The notes below the pieces were generated by a model. The model did not search any database and had not been told where the DNA came from. It saw only the letters and a list, made by a program, of their open reading frames with translations. The position numbers were made by a program, and so were the translations under genes. From Cryptomeria japonica (taxonomy: Eukaryota > Streptophyta > Pinopsida > Cupressales > Cupressaceae): DNA of 64,000 nt. Below are positions 1-9,570 of the stretch, piece by piece. The DNA lies in the NCBI RefSeq assembly GCF_030272615.1, contig NC_081414.1:5147501-5211500 (forward strand). The letters run 5' to 3'. Each line of letters opens with the position of its first letter. Positions within the stretch are counted from its first letter, which is position 1.

Positions 1-620
1 CAAGATTTTTGATTTATAATTTTTGACTCTTTTTGCATAAGGCTATTTTTGGCCTTGAGGCAAAAAATAGGTAACAATCAACGATCAACCTCCCTAAATA
101 CAAATATATCTCTACCATACAAATCCCAAACAATGATAGAATTTGGTGTGAAATCAACACTCTTTTCTATTACACCATGTGTGATTGGATAGATATAAAT
201 GATATCGGTTAACAATGATGAAACACAAAGAATATCATTAAATGATTCTTCGTTTATGTCAATATATCCTTTCCCAAAAACATGCATATAGGTATTGTTA
301 GCCATCAGTATGTGTGGTGATGAGCAGGACTCTTGAATAAAGAGAACATACTCTACGATGAAGCCATATGATGTGAAGCTCTAGAATCAAGTATCCACCT
401 CTTCGATTTAAAATCCATAACTAAAATAAGTTCTTGACCATTTTATTTATCTAACTTTAGAGAAGAAGAAGAAGAAGAATAGATGATGAACCTCTTGACA
501 TTGTTCAAGGCAGAGTGATTTGGTTCTTCTTTAGAAGATGCTTCAACTCGTTAATCCATTTTGAATAACATTGATGTTCATTATGCCTTGATTTCTTGCA
601 CATGGCAAGAAATCAAGGTA
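1..620 (-). mobile_element. Copia-type LTR retrotransposon fragment (protease / pre-integrase part)
   Basis: The minus strand encodes pieces typical of a Copia polyprotein. Near 365-410 there is a protease-like stretch reading KRWILDSRASHHM. At 78-305 follows the region between protease and integrase, with GKGYIDI and the ITHG...SVDFTP pattern of the gag-pre-integrase domain. The zone near 560-620 could hold the zinc-knuckle end of gag, but that is weak. The element runs off the left edge of the window, so its LTRs, integrase and reverse transcriptase are not visible. It is an old, broken fossil fragment. The family call rests on domain order and short motifs read by eye. Confidence 0.6.
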
Positions 621-1760
621 TAATAGATCTATCTTCTACCAAATCCTCCATCAAGACCTATGTGATAGTTTCTCTAAGTCCTTTGGTACCACCCACACAA
701 CTATTAGAGATCCTCCACCCTTTTCCCACCATGGCCACCTACATCGTATTCTAGTTAGTCCCATTGATGGGTGGTCATCACCTTTGTATCAATTCCCCAC
801 ATCCTCTCAAATGCATGGTTGAGCCCCTTACGAATATCAAGAAAATCCCCTTGTTATTCCCTTGCTATTGTTGTGTCAAGATTTATTTAGAAATAGCTTA
901 GGATGATTCCACAAAGAGAAAAATGTTGTCCTTACTAGTTGGGAATTAATGGATGAGGAAAAAATATACAAGGTTCAGGGTGTGATAACCTTGACGAGAA
1001 AGATCATGTTTTGGCTCTTAACATTGGAGTTGCCCTTGCTACTTAATTATAATGGTTTTCATTTTTGTATGTTAAACTAGTGAATTGATTGGTTGTTTCT
1101 CTTGTGGAACCATGTTCTTATTCTCTGTGTGGCTATTTTCTTTTGGGAGGTACATGCCTTTATTATTTCTTGACTTTACCATTTTAGCCATAAGATATAA
1201 TTCAATAATACTCATTTTTAAAAAAAAATGACTATACATTTTCACTAATAAAATTATTATATATTATCTTTATATTACTCTTTTTATAATACTCTTTTTA
1301 TTATCTTAACTAATTTATTTTTTATAACTTATTTACATTGAAAAAACCATTTACTGTTCTTTCATCATTATAACGTTTTATTTTTAAGTTTGATAGCTTG
1401 AAGTTTTGGCATATTTCAATTAATTGCTTTAAGTCTCCTTTCACAACTTTGTTTTTTTGTGGTTGGAATGGAATATTAAGCAACTAATAAATATATCCTA
1501 TTTATAAATTGATGAACAAAAGAGGCTATATAATGAATGGTTCACAAGGCACATTTGGAAAATGGGGTAGAAAGCTAAGTAGGCTCAACCTTAGGGAAAA
1601 CTCCATGGTTAAGCGCACTTGAGTTGTAGTAGTATTAGGATGGGCGACATACTAGGAAGGTCTAATACTTCACCTCTATGAACATCACCTAGATGCAGTT
1701 AGGCTAAGTTTTCCATTCAAGAACCATTATGAATGAAACATGGGTCAATGAATTTGACTC
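620..1760 (+). repeat. Dispersed repeat R1, copy A, with a 5S-rRNA-like module
   Basis: This non-coding stretch aligns by eye with two other places in the window, 21908-23303 (copy B) and 20760-21315 (copy C). Shared landmarks include TGATGGGTGGTCATCA near 770, GGGAGGTACATGCCTTTATT near 1145, and an A-rich stretch near 1215. The right boundary, judged from loss of similarity with copy B, is near 1760 just after AATTTGACTC. No reading frame is shared by the copies. The family identity is unknown. It may be a non-autonomous element using a 5S-type internal promoter. Confidence 0.7.
1600..1674 (+). repeat. 5S rRNA-derived module inside R1 copy A
   Basis: The stretch starting AACTCCATGGTTAAGCGC and continuing through AGTAGTATTAGGATGGGC matches the middle and 3' half of plant 5S rRNA (AACTCCGAAGTTAAGCG ... 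AGTAGTACTAGGATGGGTGAC). This covers the internal A-box and C-box of the RNA polymerase III promoter. The 5' part of a 5S gene is missing, so this is not a functional 5S gene. Such modules are known from Cassandra TRIM elements and 5S-derived SINEs. Confidence 0.75.
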
Positions 1761-2041
1761 AAAAACTACACAATTAAGTCATGATATCACAGTTTAACTT
1801 GCTGTAGAAAATACCTCCCACTTATCAACTAATAAATATCCAAAATAAACTAGGAAAAAGAATTGTTAAACAATTGTGTCATGTTTATTGTTATTCATAG
1901 AAAAACCAGTGCATCACATAAATTTGAGAGATTGCACTTTGCTTCGAAATGTATGTATATATACTCAAAATAACTTTGGGAAGTTAATGGATGGAAAGAT
2001 ATAGAGCTCTCCTGATTTACAAACAAATTTTAACTACCTTT

Positions 2042-3797
2042 CCAAATGTAGTTAGGTGTAGGCACAGGTGCTTGGTTGGGAAGTCTCAAAGGAACTCCTA
2101 TTTTGAAACAAGGTAAGCACCTCAGAAGTCCATTGTGCCAAAAAAGTTTGGTTGTGTCCCACCTGGTGATCTTTTTGAAACAAAAAGTAGGGGATCCATC
2201 CCTCTTGGGGATTGGGGCAATCTGGACCTTTAGTATCCCTGTAAGTGCCCTCATGATTCATTCCTGCCCAACTTGCAAGCTTTCCCCGTGCCCACCCCTT
2301 CCAACCAGCCCTTGGGGAACATATCCATCACGCTACTCCCCTTCTCCATGAACACCATGTTTATTAACTGCACTCCGTGAGCATCAACCAATATGTCAGT
2401 CCTTCTCATGGCTTCCACCCAAATTCACATTCAACGCAATGCAAGCTTATTAATCGCTAGGTTATGAAAATAAATCTAAAACCCTATCTTAGATTAACAG
2501 GTTTGGCAATACTTGTTAAAAAAATCTTAGATTGACAGTGTGAAGAAGGCGAAATTTGTAGCTGGGGACCTTGTTGCATTCCCCTGCAACCACCGACGCC
2601 ACCAAGGATTCATTCTTAAATGACCTCGGCCCGGTTCGAGAAACAAGAGTAATGTTTATGGTTTGAATCCCATCAATGATCCACTAGCTTTCATCTATGT
2701 TGCAGTATTTTTGTGCTTTGCAATGGACCATGTCGAACAACGCAATTCTATTAGGCAATGACATGTGCCCTAGGCATCTGCAGTACACCACAACTTTTTT
2801 AAAATAGAGAGGCGAATCCTCTAATTCCTGTAGATGCATATGACGATCCAAAATAACAAGCAACACATTGGAAATATAGGATCCCATTGACATTACAAGC
2901 TCTCTATTGTGATAAAGAAGAAATCTTTGAGGTGCTTCACATTGGTTTTCCATTCGCCATGACGCAACGACACTCAAAGTGCTCATACTGTACCATGGAT
3001 GTACATAATCATAGAAATTGTCGGATATCAGGGAGAGTACTGCAACAAGACTAGAATTAGGCGGAAGGTAATTTGGCCATGCGAATGCATACAAATTGAG
3101 AGTGTCGTTGCCCCTGTTCCCGCCCTTAAGTCGTAGGATTTTCCAATTAGAACCCTCCGAAGGGAAATAAGACAGCTCAGGGTTTCCATTCTCTGATTTT
3201 TCTCTTACTGTGCTCATGAACTAGGTCTGATCATCTTCATATATGGATCCCATATTTATGTCCTGTAACGACAAAAACTCAATGGATTGTCGCAAATGGT
3301 CGCCCAGAACATCCATTTATCACTTCAGAGCTCCAATCTGATCCCTTTGCTTATGTTTCTCTTCACTGTAGTTAGCCAAGGCCACATCTTCATCATTGTT
3401 GTGAGTTAGAACAATTTTCTTCTTTCCAAGCACGAGTACTTCTTCTAGATAAGATAAATGTGAGGCTCCCACATCCATTTTGCCACTACCATTAGGGAAA
3501 CATTTGGCAGCGTCCTCCAGCCTTGTGTAGAGGGTACTTACCTCGCTCTCTAAATGATCGTTCTCCAATTTTAGAGACGAATTCAGTTGCAAAAATTTTG
3601 ATCTCTTTGATTCGGATTTCTGTAGCTCTGCATTTTTTAGATTTTTATTGAAAAGACATTGGAATTCATTTCGAATTCCAGAAACTGCATAATAGTAATG
3701 GTGACTACTAATATGCCAATGATAACGTAAACTGCAAAGCATTTCGATTTATTGGCCTCGTAACCTTGAACTACACTCGACCCACTGCTTTTTGCAT
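2042..3797 (-). pseudogene. GT61 (DUF563) glycosyltransferase pseudogene, copy 1
   Basis: The minus strand carries a two-exon gene closely related to the open genes at 54318-56085 and 62111-63887. Exon 1 covers about 3797-2513 and exon 2 about 2419-2042. It is broken in several ways. The start ATG is lost from frame. A frameshift near 3640 separates the membrane anchor from the coiled coil. In-frame stops lie near 3320, at 3221-3223 (in place of a conserved Trp) and near 2685. The intron acceptor reads TTTGG instead of TTCAG. A deletion of roughly 13-18 bases in exon 2 shifts the frame near 2270. The recognisable blocks SENGNPELSYFPSEGSN, SYISNVLL and LGHMSLPNRIALFDM leave no doubt about the family. 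The intact genes are predicted Golgi type II enzymes; this copy should make no protein. Confidence 0.9.
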
Positions 3798-3924
3798 GAA
3801 TGTAGGGTATTCGGCTAAATCCATGCTTTTTAATCTTTAAAAATATTGAAAGAATGTAATTAAAGAATGAAGCTATCAGTAGGTAGCTGAATGATTCCAT
3901 ACTTTATACCTTCATAGTTGCTAT

Positions 3925-5344
3925 TGATAATATGATGAAACAATAAGGATTCAGTCAATTAATGAGAGGGGAAGTGAATCAGTAGATAGAAAACAAATTA
4001 AGCTTTCACCAAACTTAAACCCAAATTAGAAACAACTTGCTAATCTACACTGGTTTAGACACTGTATCTAAAACTGCAACTGCACTGTCAAATTTTACCA
4101 TTTGACCAAAACATCAAAAATAACAATGTAAAAGATCTGAAACTCAAATACCATTTAACCAAAACATTAAAACACTTTACTAACATCAATAATAGTTCAT
4201 TTCAGATCACTTCTGGTCATCTAAACATATCTAAGTGGCTTTACTAGTTAATCATATCAATCATATCAAAACAGATCCACAAAATCACACAACTTGACAC
4301 AATGATTTTTCACGTGGAAACCCAAATGGGAAAAACCATGGTGAGGATGAATACCTACAAGTATTTTTAACTCTTTTGAAGTTCGCCCTCTTAGGAGCCA
4401 AGCCTTGTTAGAAGCTTATACAATAATGTCCTGTTAACAACAGAGCCGTTTAGGGGCCACTCGGCTAAGGGATTGACTACAATACCCTATTAAAGGCAAT
4501 ACCCTGTTAGGGGTAACCTCGACAGAGGATTTCAAATCCAAGATAATGGATCACTTGGTTAGAGGATTTAAACAACAACAAGCCTGTTAAAGCTTACCCA
4601 GTTAAGGGATTTAACTATTGTAATGGTTAGAGAACAACAACGTCTTAGTTGATTTGGTAATAGCGCTGCTATGCTTAATCAGATCCTTTTATGCTCCTAT
4701 CTGCCTTCAAAACATTCTGCAGACACTTCTTTTGGTTTGACAACAATCACACTACCGCACTTAACCAAATTGCCAACACAATTACAAACAATTCATCAAC
4801 CTTAAATACAAGTAAAATAGGTCGGTAACACATCACAAAACCTACAAATATCATAGAGATTACAAACATATCGGTTCAATTATAACCGTTAGATTACACA
4901 ACAATCAACTACACATTATTCTAGAAAACTTCAACCGCTCCTGGATCACCACACATCGAATCTTGTAGCTCATCATGCGGTTATCGCTTCATGCTATGCA
5001 TTTTCTCATTCCTAAGATAAACGGCTATCCTCACACGCCAAAACCAATTTGAAAATCATCACGTGCATCATGCTTATGTGGCATCTCCATCTCCAATCAC
5101 CATTCGATCATAGATCATCATAACCGATTCACCAAGCTCCATCGGTTAGGGTTCTACGTATCAATTGGTTAGGGTTACCAGTTGATCACTCTGCTTGAAA
5201 TACCAAAACTGGTTTCCATCACTGCTCTACTACCGGTTGCATTACTGCATCACTACCGGTTGCAATACAACTCCATTACCAATTACTATTGACATCAATG
5301 ACAACACTATACTTCATCAATGCAATCTTCATGCAATGCCAACA
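3925..5344. mobile_element. Solo LTR (Copia-like), 1.4 kb, with target-site duplication
   Basis: This 1420-bp block begins TGATAATATG and ends ...ATGCCAACA. It is flanked by GCTAT on the left and ACTAT on the right, a near-perfect 5-bp target-site duplication. The paralogous sequence near 56265-56280 reads straight through (GTTGCTATGACATTAGCCC) and gives the empty site. Its termini and the motifs GTGAATCAG, CACGTGGAAACCC and GGGAAAAACCATGGTG resemble the LTRs of the Copia element at 11706-18807, so a related family is likely. No internal coding region remains, as expected after recombination between two LTRs. Confidence 0.8.
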
Positions 5345-5853
5345 ACTATGACATTAGCCCACATTAATCAAGAGCAGTAGATTCAAGATAAACAGTGTCA
5401 CATAATTACAGAGCATCATAGTAGACATTTTGGTACATTTTCTTACATGTGATATTTAAATTTCTTTTCTTGTATTTTCCTTTGATTGTTTCCTTGTTGT
5501 AAACAGTCTCACATCATTATAGCGCATCATAGTAGACATTTTGGCACATATTATGACATGTCATATTCAAATTTTTTTTTTCTTGTATTTTATTTTGATT
5601 ATTTGTTTGTTTTTCTTATTCTTTGTTTTACAGGTGTGGCTCCATTTCAACTTATTTATTCTAGGATTTCCTCTATAGTGTTTTCTTTATGTTCTATATG
5701 ACTTCTTTTTCTTACGAGATATTTTGATCTTAATTCTTTTTGTTGTAGTTATTTTAGTTTTGCTTTTTGTTCCAACAATAGTTTTACCACTATTAGATCT
5801 AAGGCTTGGTACTCATATTTTCTTGAGTTTTAGTTATTTTTGTAATCTCTTTA
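5345..5853. repeat. Upstream flank R2 of GT61 copy 1, left piece
   Basis: This non-coding, T-rich flank aligns with 56270-56620. It contains the block CATCATAGTAGACATTTTGG twice (near 5413 and 5526), as the paralogue does. A stretch at 5643-5850 is repeated at 9577-9780 beyond the gypsy insertion, so this copy of R2 already held a roughly 200-bp direct duplication. No gene is visible. Confidence 0.65.
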
Positions 5854-6676
5854 TAATGCAGGAGCATCCCCGGTCGATGAGCAATCTTGCATCAACCAAA
5901 AATATTTCCCTTTAGTTTAGTTTTTGTTTAGTTTAGTATGCAGTTTCCTATGTTCTTGCCGGTTGGTACTAGTAGTTGCTTGCTTTTCCTTGCATATCCT
6001 ATTTTTCAGTTTCCAGACTGGTTCATATGCTTACTTCTAGATTTTCAATTCATTTGGATTCTTTTTGGATCAGTTGTCACTCTTGATTGATTGTTTCTGG
6101 GTTTCGAGATAGTTCTTGTGCTTACCGATTATAGTTCCTTCATTTTCGGAGTGATTCTTGGTGTGTGGATCTATTTTGGGTCTTGCCCGATTTTCTTTGG
6201 CATGTGGTCGACCTTCCTGCTGAACCACACTTCTTGGTTGTTATTTTCCGGAAAGATTTCTTTAATTCTTAGGGCTGACCTAGTTACACGTTTCATTTTC
6301 TTGCATTGGTAAATGTAATCTTATGAGGCCAACCTGGATATGTTCCAGTGGGTATGAATATGGCATTATATAATCATTTGTGGGGGCAAGGGAAGTAGAA
6401 TTGAGAATAAGGATTGAGATTCACATTTTGTTATCCAGTTGATTCTTAGAGTCCCGATTGGATTGTATCTGGCTTGAAGCCTGCATGTAACCGGTTAACT
6501 ACCGGATGTTCCATGACGATTGTATGATGATAACCGGTTGGTTGCCGAAAGTTCTAAGGCAATAATATAATTTGTTTTTGTAATCTTGCTATGTTTTCTT
6601 GTTTCTTTCGTTGTGTTACTCTTGCTGCATAAGCCGGTTGATTCTCTTTGATGGTTTTACTGGTTATGGATGCATC
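5854..6676 (+). repeat. 5' LTR of the gag-protease gypsy element
   Basis: This is the direct repeat partner of 8758-9570. It begins TAATGCAGGAGCATCCCC and ends GGATGCATCA, next to the primer-binding-like site. The 3' half carries several copies of the palindrome-like AACCGGTT / GCCGGTTG motif (about 6490-6670). Confidence 0.8.
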
Positions 6677-6864
6677 AAGTGGTATTAGAGTTGGTTATGA
6701 ACTGGTTGGTGGAAGAATTGTTTGCAAACATTGAGGCATTCCTTTGGGTGGATAGATCACCAATTGGAGGCAGGTTACATGCGTGTTCAATAAACCGTTG
6801 AGGGGAGGCAATTGAAACTGGTAGTCAGATCACTGAGTTAAGGCAGTTCACTGGAGTGAAAGAG

Positions 6865-7800
6865 GAGATGCCGCCTAGAAGGACAAACCCCTGGAGGGTA
6901 GAGCAGATGATGGAAGACTTCAAGAATGAAGTGAGGAACAAAATCTAAAATGCTTTGGTTGGTTTGCGAAGAAACCCTGAATCTGAGGATGAATATGAAG
7001 AAATTGGTGAAGAGCTTGAAGAAGAAGAGGCTGAAGGACTGGAAGATGGAAGAGAGGAAATATTCCTAAGAGCAGTGGCACAAGCGAGAAAAGTTCATAA
7101 AGTGGAAGTTTCAAACTTTTTCGTAATACTAAACCCGAAAGATCTAATTGATTGGATCAGAGAGTTGGAGGACTACTTTGAGTTTGAGAATGTCAAGGAC
7201 CCACAGAGAGTCCAGTTGGCACAAACTAAGTTGAAAGGGCATGCTGCCTTATGGTGGAAGGAATTATAGAAAGTCAGAGTGGAGAATGGTGAAATGAAGA
7301 TCACCCGATGGAGATAGATGGTTGCAAGATTGAAGGCCAAGTTCATACCGGGAGACTATGAGTTGGAATTGTTCAAGAAGTTGCAGAACTTGAAACAGAG
7401 AAACATGACTGTGAAAGAGTACACTGAGGAATTCTACAAGGTGATGATTAGATCTGGACATAGAGAGATGGATAGAGAAAGAGTGGTGAGGTACATATAG
7501 GGACTATTATTTAACATTCGGGATGAGATGAGTATGTTGAGGGTTTCCACAGTTGAGAAAGCTTACCAATATGCTTTATAGGCTGAGGAGAAGATGAGGA
7601 GAAGACAACCGAATAGAGGGAAAGAGAAATTCAAGGGAAAAATGAGTACAAAGAAGTAGAGTGTTGAGGAAGAATTAAAACCTAAGTGGAGTAAAGAACC
7701 GAAACAGAAAATACAAAGGAAAGGCATTGACAGAACTGGTAGAGAATTTCCTGGAAAATGTTTCAAGTGTGGAGAAACCAGACATAGATTTTATGAATGT
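6865..7800 (+). mobile_element. gag region of the short gypsy element
   Basis: This is a Ty3-type gag (retrotransposon gag, PF03732-like). An acidic stretch rich in Glu (about 6970-7050) is followed by DLIDWIRELEDYFEFENV, KLKGHAALWW (about 7140-7265) and the LFKKLQNLKQRNMTVKEYTEEFYK block (7318-7500, quoted here only as a family marker by its LKQ and EYTEEF parts). A zinc knuckle, CFKCGETRHRFYEC, lies near 7757-7800. It is a fossil reading region and not a functional host gene. Confidence 0.75.
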
Positions 7801-7959
7801 AAGTAGGGAATGGAAAGAAGTTGTGTGGAAAATGAGGAACTGGGAAGTGAAGTTACCAGACCTGACTGTATATTAGAGCAAGGCGAATCCCTTATGTTTA
7901 GAAGAGTCATGATATAATAGAGAAGTAAGGATACCAGATCTACTTAGACATAGAGTCTT

Positions 7960-8280
7960 TTCCGGACTGTGTACAAATCAGGAGGTAAGTGTTGCAAGGT
8001 TATTGTGGATAGTGGAAGTATTGACAATTTGGTATCTGAGGAGATGGTTGTGAAGCTTGGATTAAAGCGGCTTGAGCATCCTTGTCCTTATGAGGTAAGT
8101 TGGTTATAAGATGATCAAAAGATAGATATAAAGGAATAGTGTTTGGTGAATTTCAATATTGGGCCTTTTAGGGATGAATTTTTGTGTGATGTTGTATCTA
8201 TGAGTGCTTGTCACGTCTTTTTGTGAAGACCTTGGCAGTTTGATAGAGGATCTATTTATGACTGTAGAAGAAACCTGGTC
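7960..8280 (+). mobile_element. Aspartic protease region of the short gypsy element
   Basis: The translation around 7975-8075 reads GGKCCKVIVDSGSIDNLVS, the D-S-G active-site motif of a retropepsin, followed by EEMVVKLGL, as in plant Ty3/gypsy proteases. Downstream the text near 8170-8280 still looks like the protease-to-RT linker, with PWQFDR. A Lys/Glu-rich stretch then runs to the 3' LTR. No RT motif was found. Confidence 0.65.
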
Positions 8281-8757
8281 ACTATTGAGAAGGATGGGTA
8301 GAAGTTCACATTGATTTATTTGAAGGAGAAAGAGAAGGAGGTGAAGAATCTGAGTCCTAAGAAAAGTTGCAGTACTAAGAAACCAGTTGCAGAGGTAATA
8401 AGGAAAGGTGACATGAGTTTGCAGAAAGATCTGATAAATAAGCCCGATGGACAGATAGAATCGGATGACATAGAGCTTATGGTGACAAAACGGATGAAGC
8501 CTTGTGGCAGAAACAAATTAGAGTTATAGAAGAAAGAGAGAAGTAAACAAAGACAATGTGCAGATATGAAGCAAAGGAAGATAAACAAAGAGAGTTAGAG
8601 GTTAAAGAAGCTGGTTGAGGCACTAGAGGAGTTAAAGAATATGTTGGCAGATAAGGAAGATTTTTGGATCATAAATGAGCATGGGGTCTTTATCCCGAAT
8701 CCTTTTAGATGTTCATGAGTTGCCTCCCATGGAATATCTTTTCCTACCTGGGGTGTC

Positions 8758-9570
8758 TGATGCAGGAGCATCCCCGATCGATGAGAAATCTTGCATCAAC
8801 CAAAAACATTTCCTTTCAGTTTAGTTCTTGTTTAGTTCAATATGCAGTTTTTTGTGTTCTTGTCAGTTGGTACCAGTAGTTTCTTTCTTTTCATTGCATA
8901 TCCTATTTTTGGTTTCTAGGCTAGTTCATGTGCTTAATTCCAAATATTCAGTTCATTTGGATTCTTTTCTAGTCAGTTATTACTCTCGGTTGACTGTTTT
9001 TGGGTTCCGGGATAGTTCTTGTGCTTACCGGTTAACTTTCCTTCATTTCTGGAGCGATTCTTGTCTTGTAGATCTATTTTGGGTCTTGTCCAATGTTCTT
9101 TGGCATGTGGCCGACCTTTGCTGAACCACACTTCTTGGTTGTTATTTTTTGGAAAGATTTCTTTAATTCTTAAGGCTGACCTAGTCAAACGTTTCATTTT
9201 CCTAGATTGGTAAATGTAATCGTATGAGGCCGACTCGAATATGTTCTGGTGGGTATAAATATGGCATTATGTATGGGGGCAGAGGAAGTAGAATTGAGAA
9301 TAAGGATTGAGATTCACATTTTGTGATCCGGTTGATTCTTAGAGTCCCGGTTGGATTGTATCTGGCTTGAAGCCTACATGTAATCGGTTAACTACCGGAT
9401 GTTCCATGATGATTGTATGATGATAACCGGTTGGTTTCCAAAAGTTCTAAGGCAATAATATGATCTGTTTCTATAATCTTGCTATGTTTTCTTGTTTCTT
9501 TTATTGTGTTACTCTTGTTGCATAAGCCGGTTGATTCTCTTTGAGGGTTTTACCGGTTATGGTTACATCA
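8758..9570 (+). repeat. 3' LTR of the gag-protease gypsy element
   Basis: This direct repeat of 5854-6676 begins TGATGCAGGAGC after a short purine-rich stretch (CTGGGGTGTC) and ends GGTTACATCA. The target-site copy CATTA follows. Confidence 0.8.

Larger units (their letters stand above)
1815..5853. repeat. Left part of a segmental duplication (paralogue of 54118-57745)
   Basis: From about 1815 the window repeats the region starting at about 54118: the GT61 3' flank, the gene itself and its upstream flank. Similarity continues on the far side of the insertions to about 19080. The left boundary is seen where CAACTAATAAATATCC begins in both copies. This copy has been expanded by a solo LTR, a gypsy element and a Copia element, none of which is in the other copy. 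The gene in it is dead, while that in the other copy reads open. Confidence 0.8.
5854..9570 (+). mobile_element. Short Ty3/gypsy element with gag and protease only (TR-GAG-like)
   Basis: This is a complete-looking LTR element of 3.7 kb on the plus strand. LTRs lie at 5854-6676 and 8758-9570. The flanks CTTTA and CATTA form a 4-of-5 target-site duplication. A primer-binding-like TGGTATTAGAG follows the 5' LTR. The inside encodes a Ty3-type gag, a zinc knuckle and an aspartic protease region, and then passes to the 3' LTR with no sign of reverse transcriptase, RNase H or integrase. The frames are broken in several places. By eye the LTRs differ at about 13% of sites, making it the oldest dated insertion here. 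The size and content fit the plant TR-GAG class, which depends on other elements to move. Confidence 0.8.

Noticed and set aside
1600-1674. A functional 5S rRNA gene
   Set aside because: Only the middle and 3' half match, with several changes. The 5' part and the terminator context are missing.
620-1760. R1 called outright as a Cassandra TRIM
   Set aside because: No paired LTRs, primer-binding site or target-site duplication could be shown, and the repeat is longer than a Cassandra LTR.
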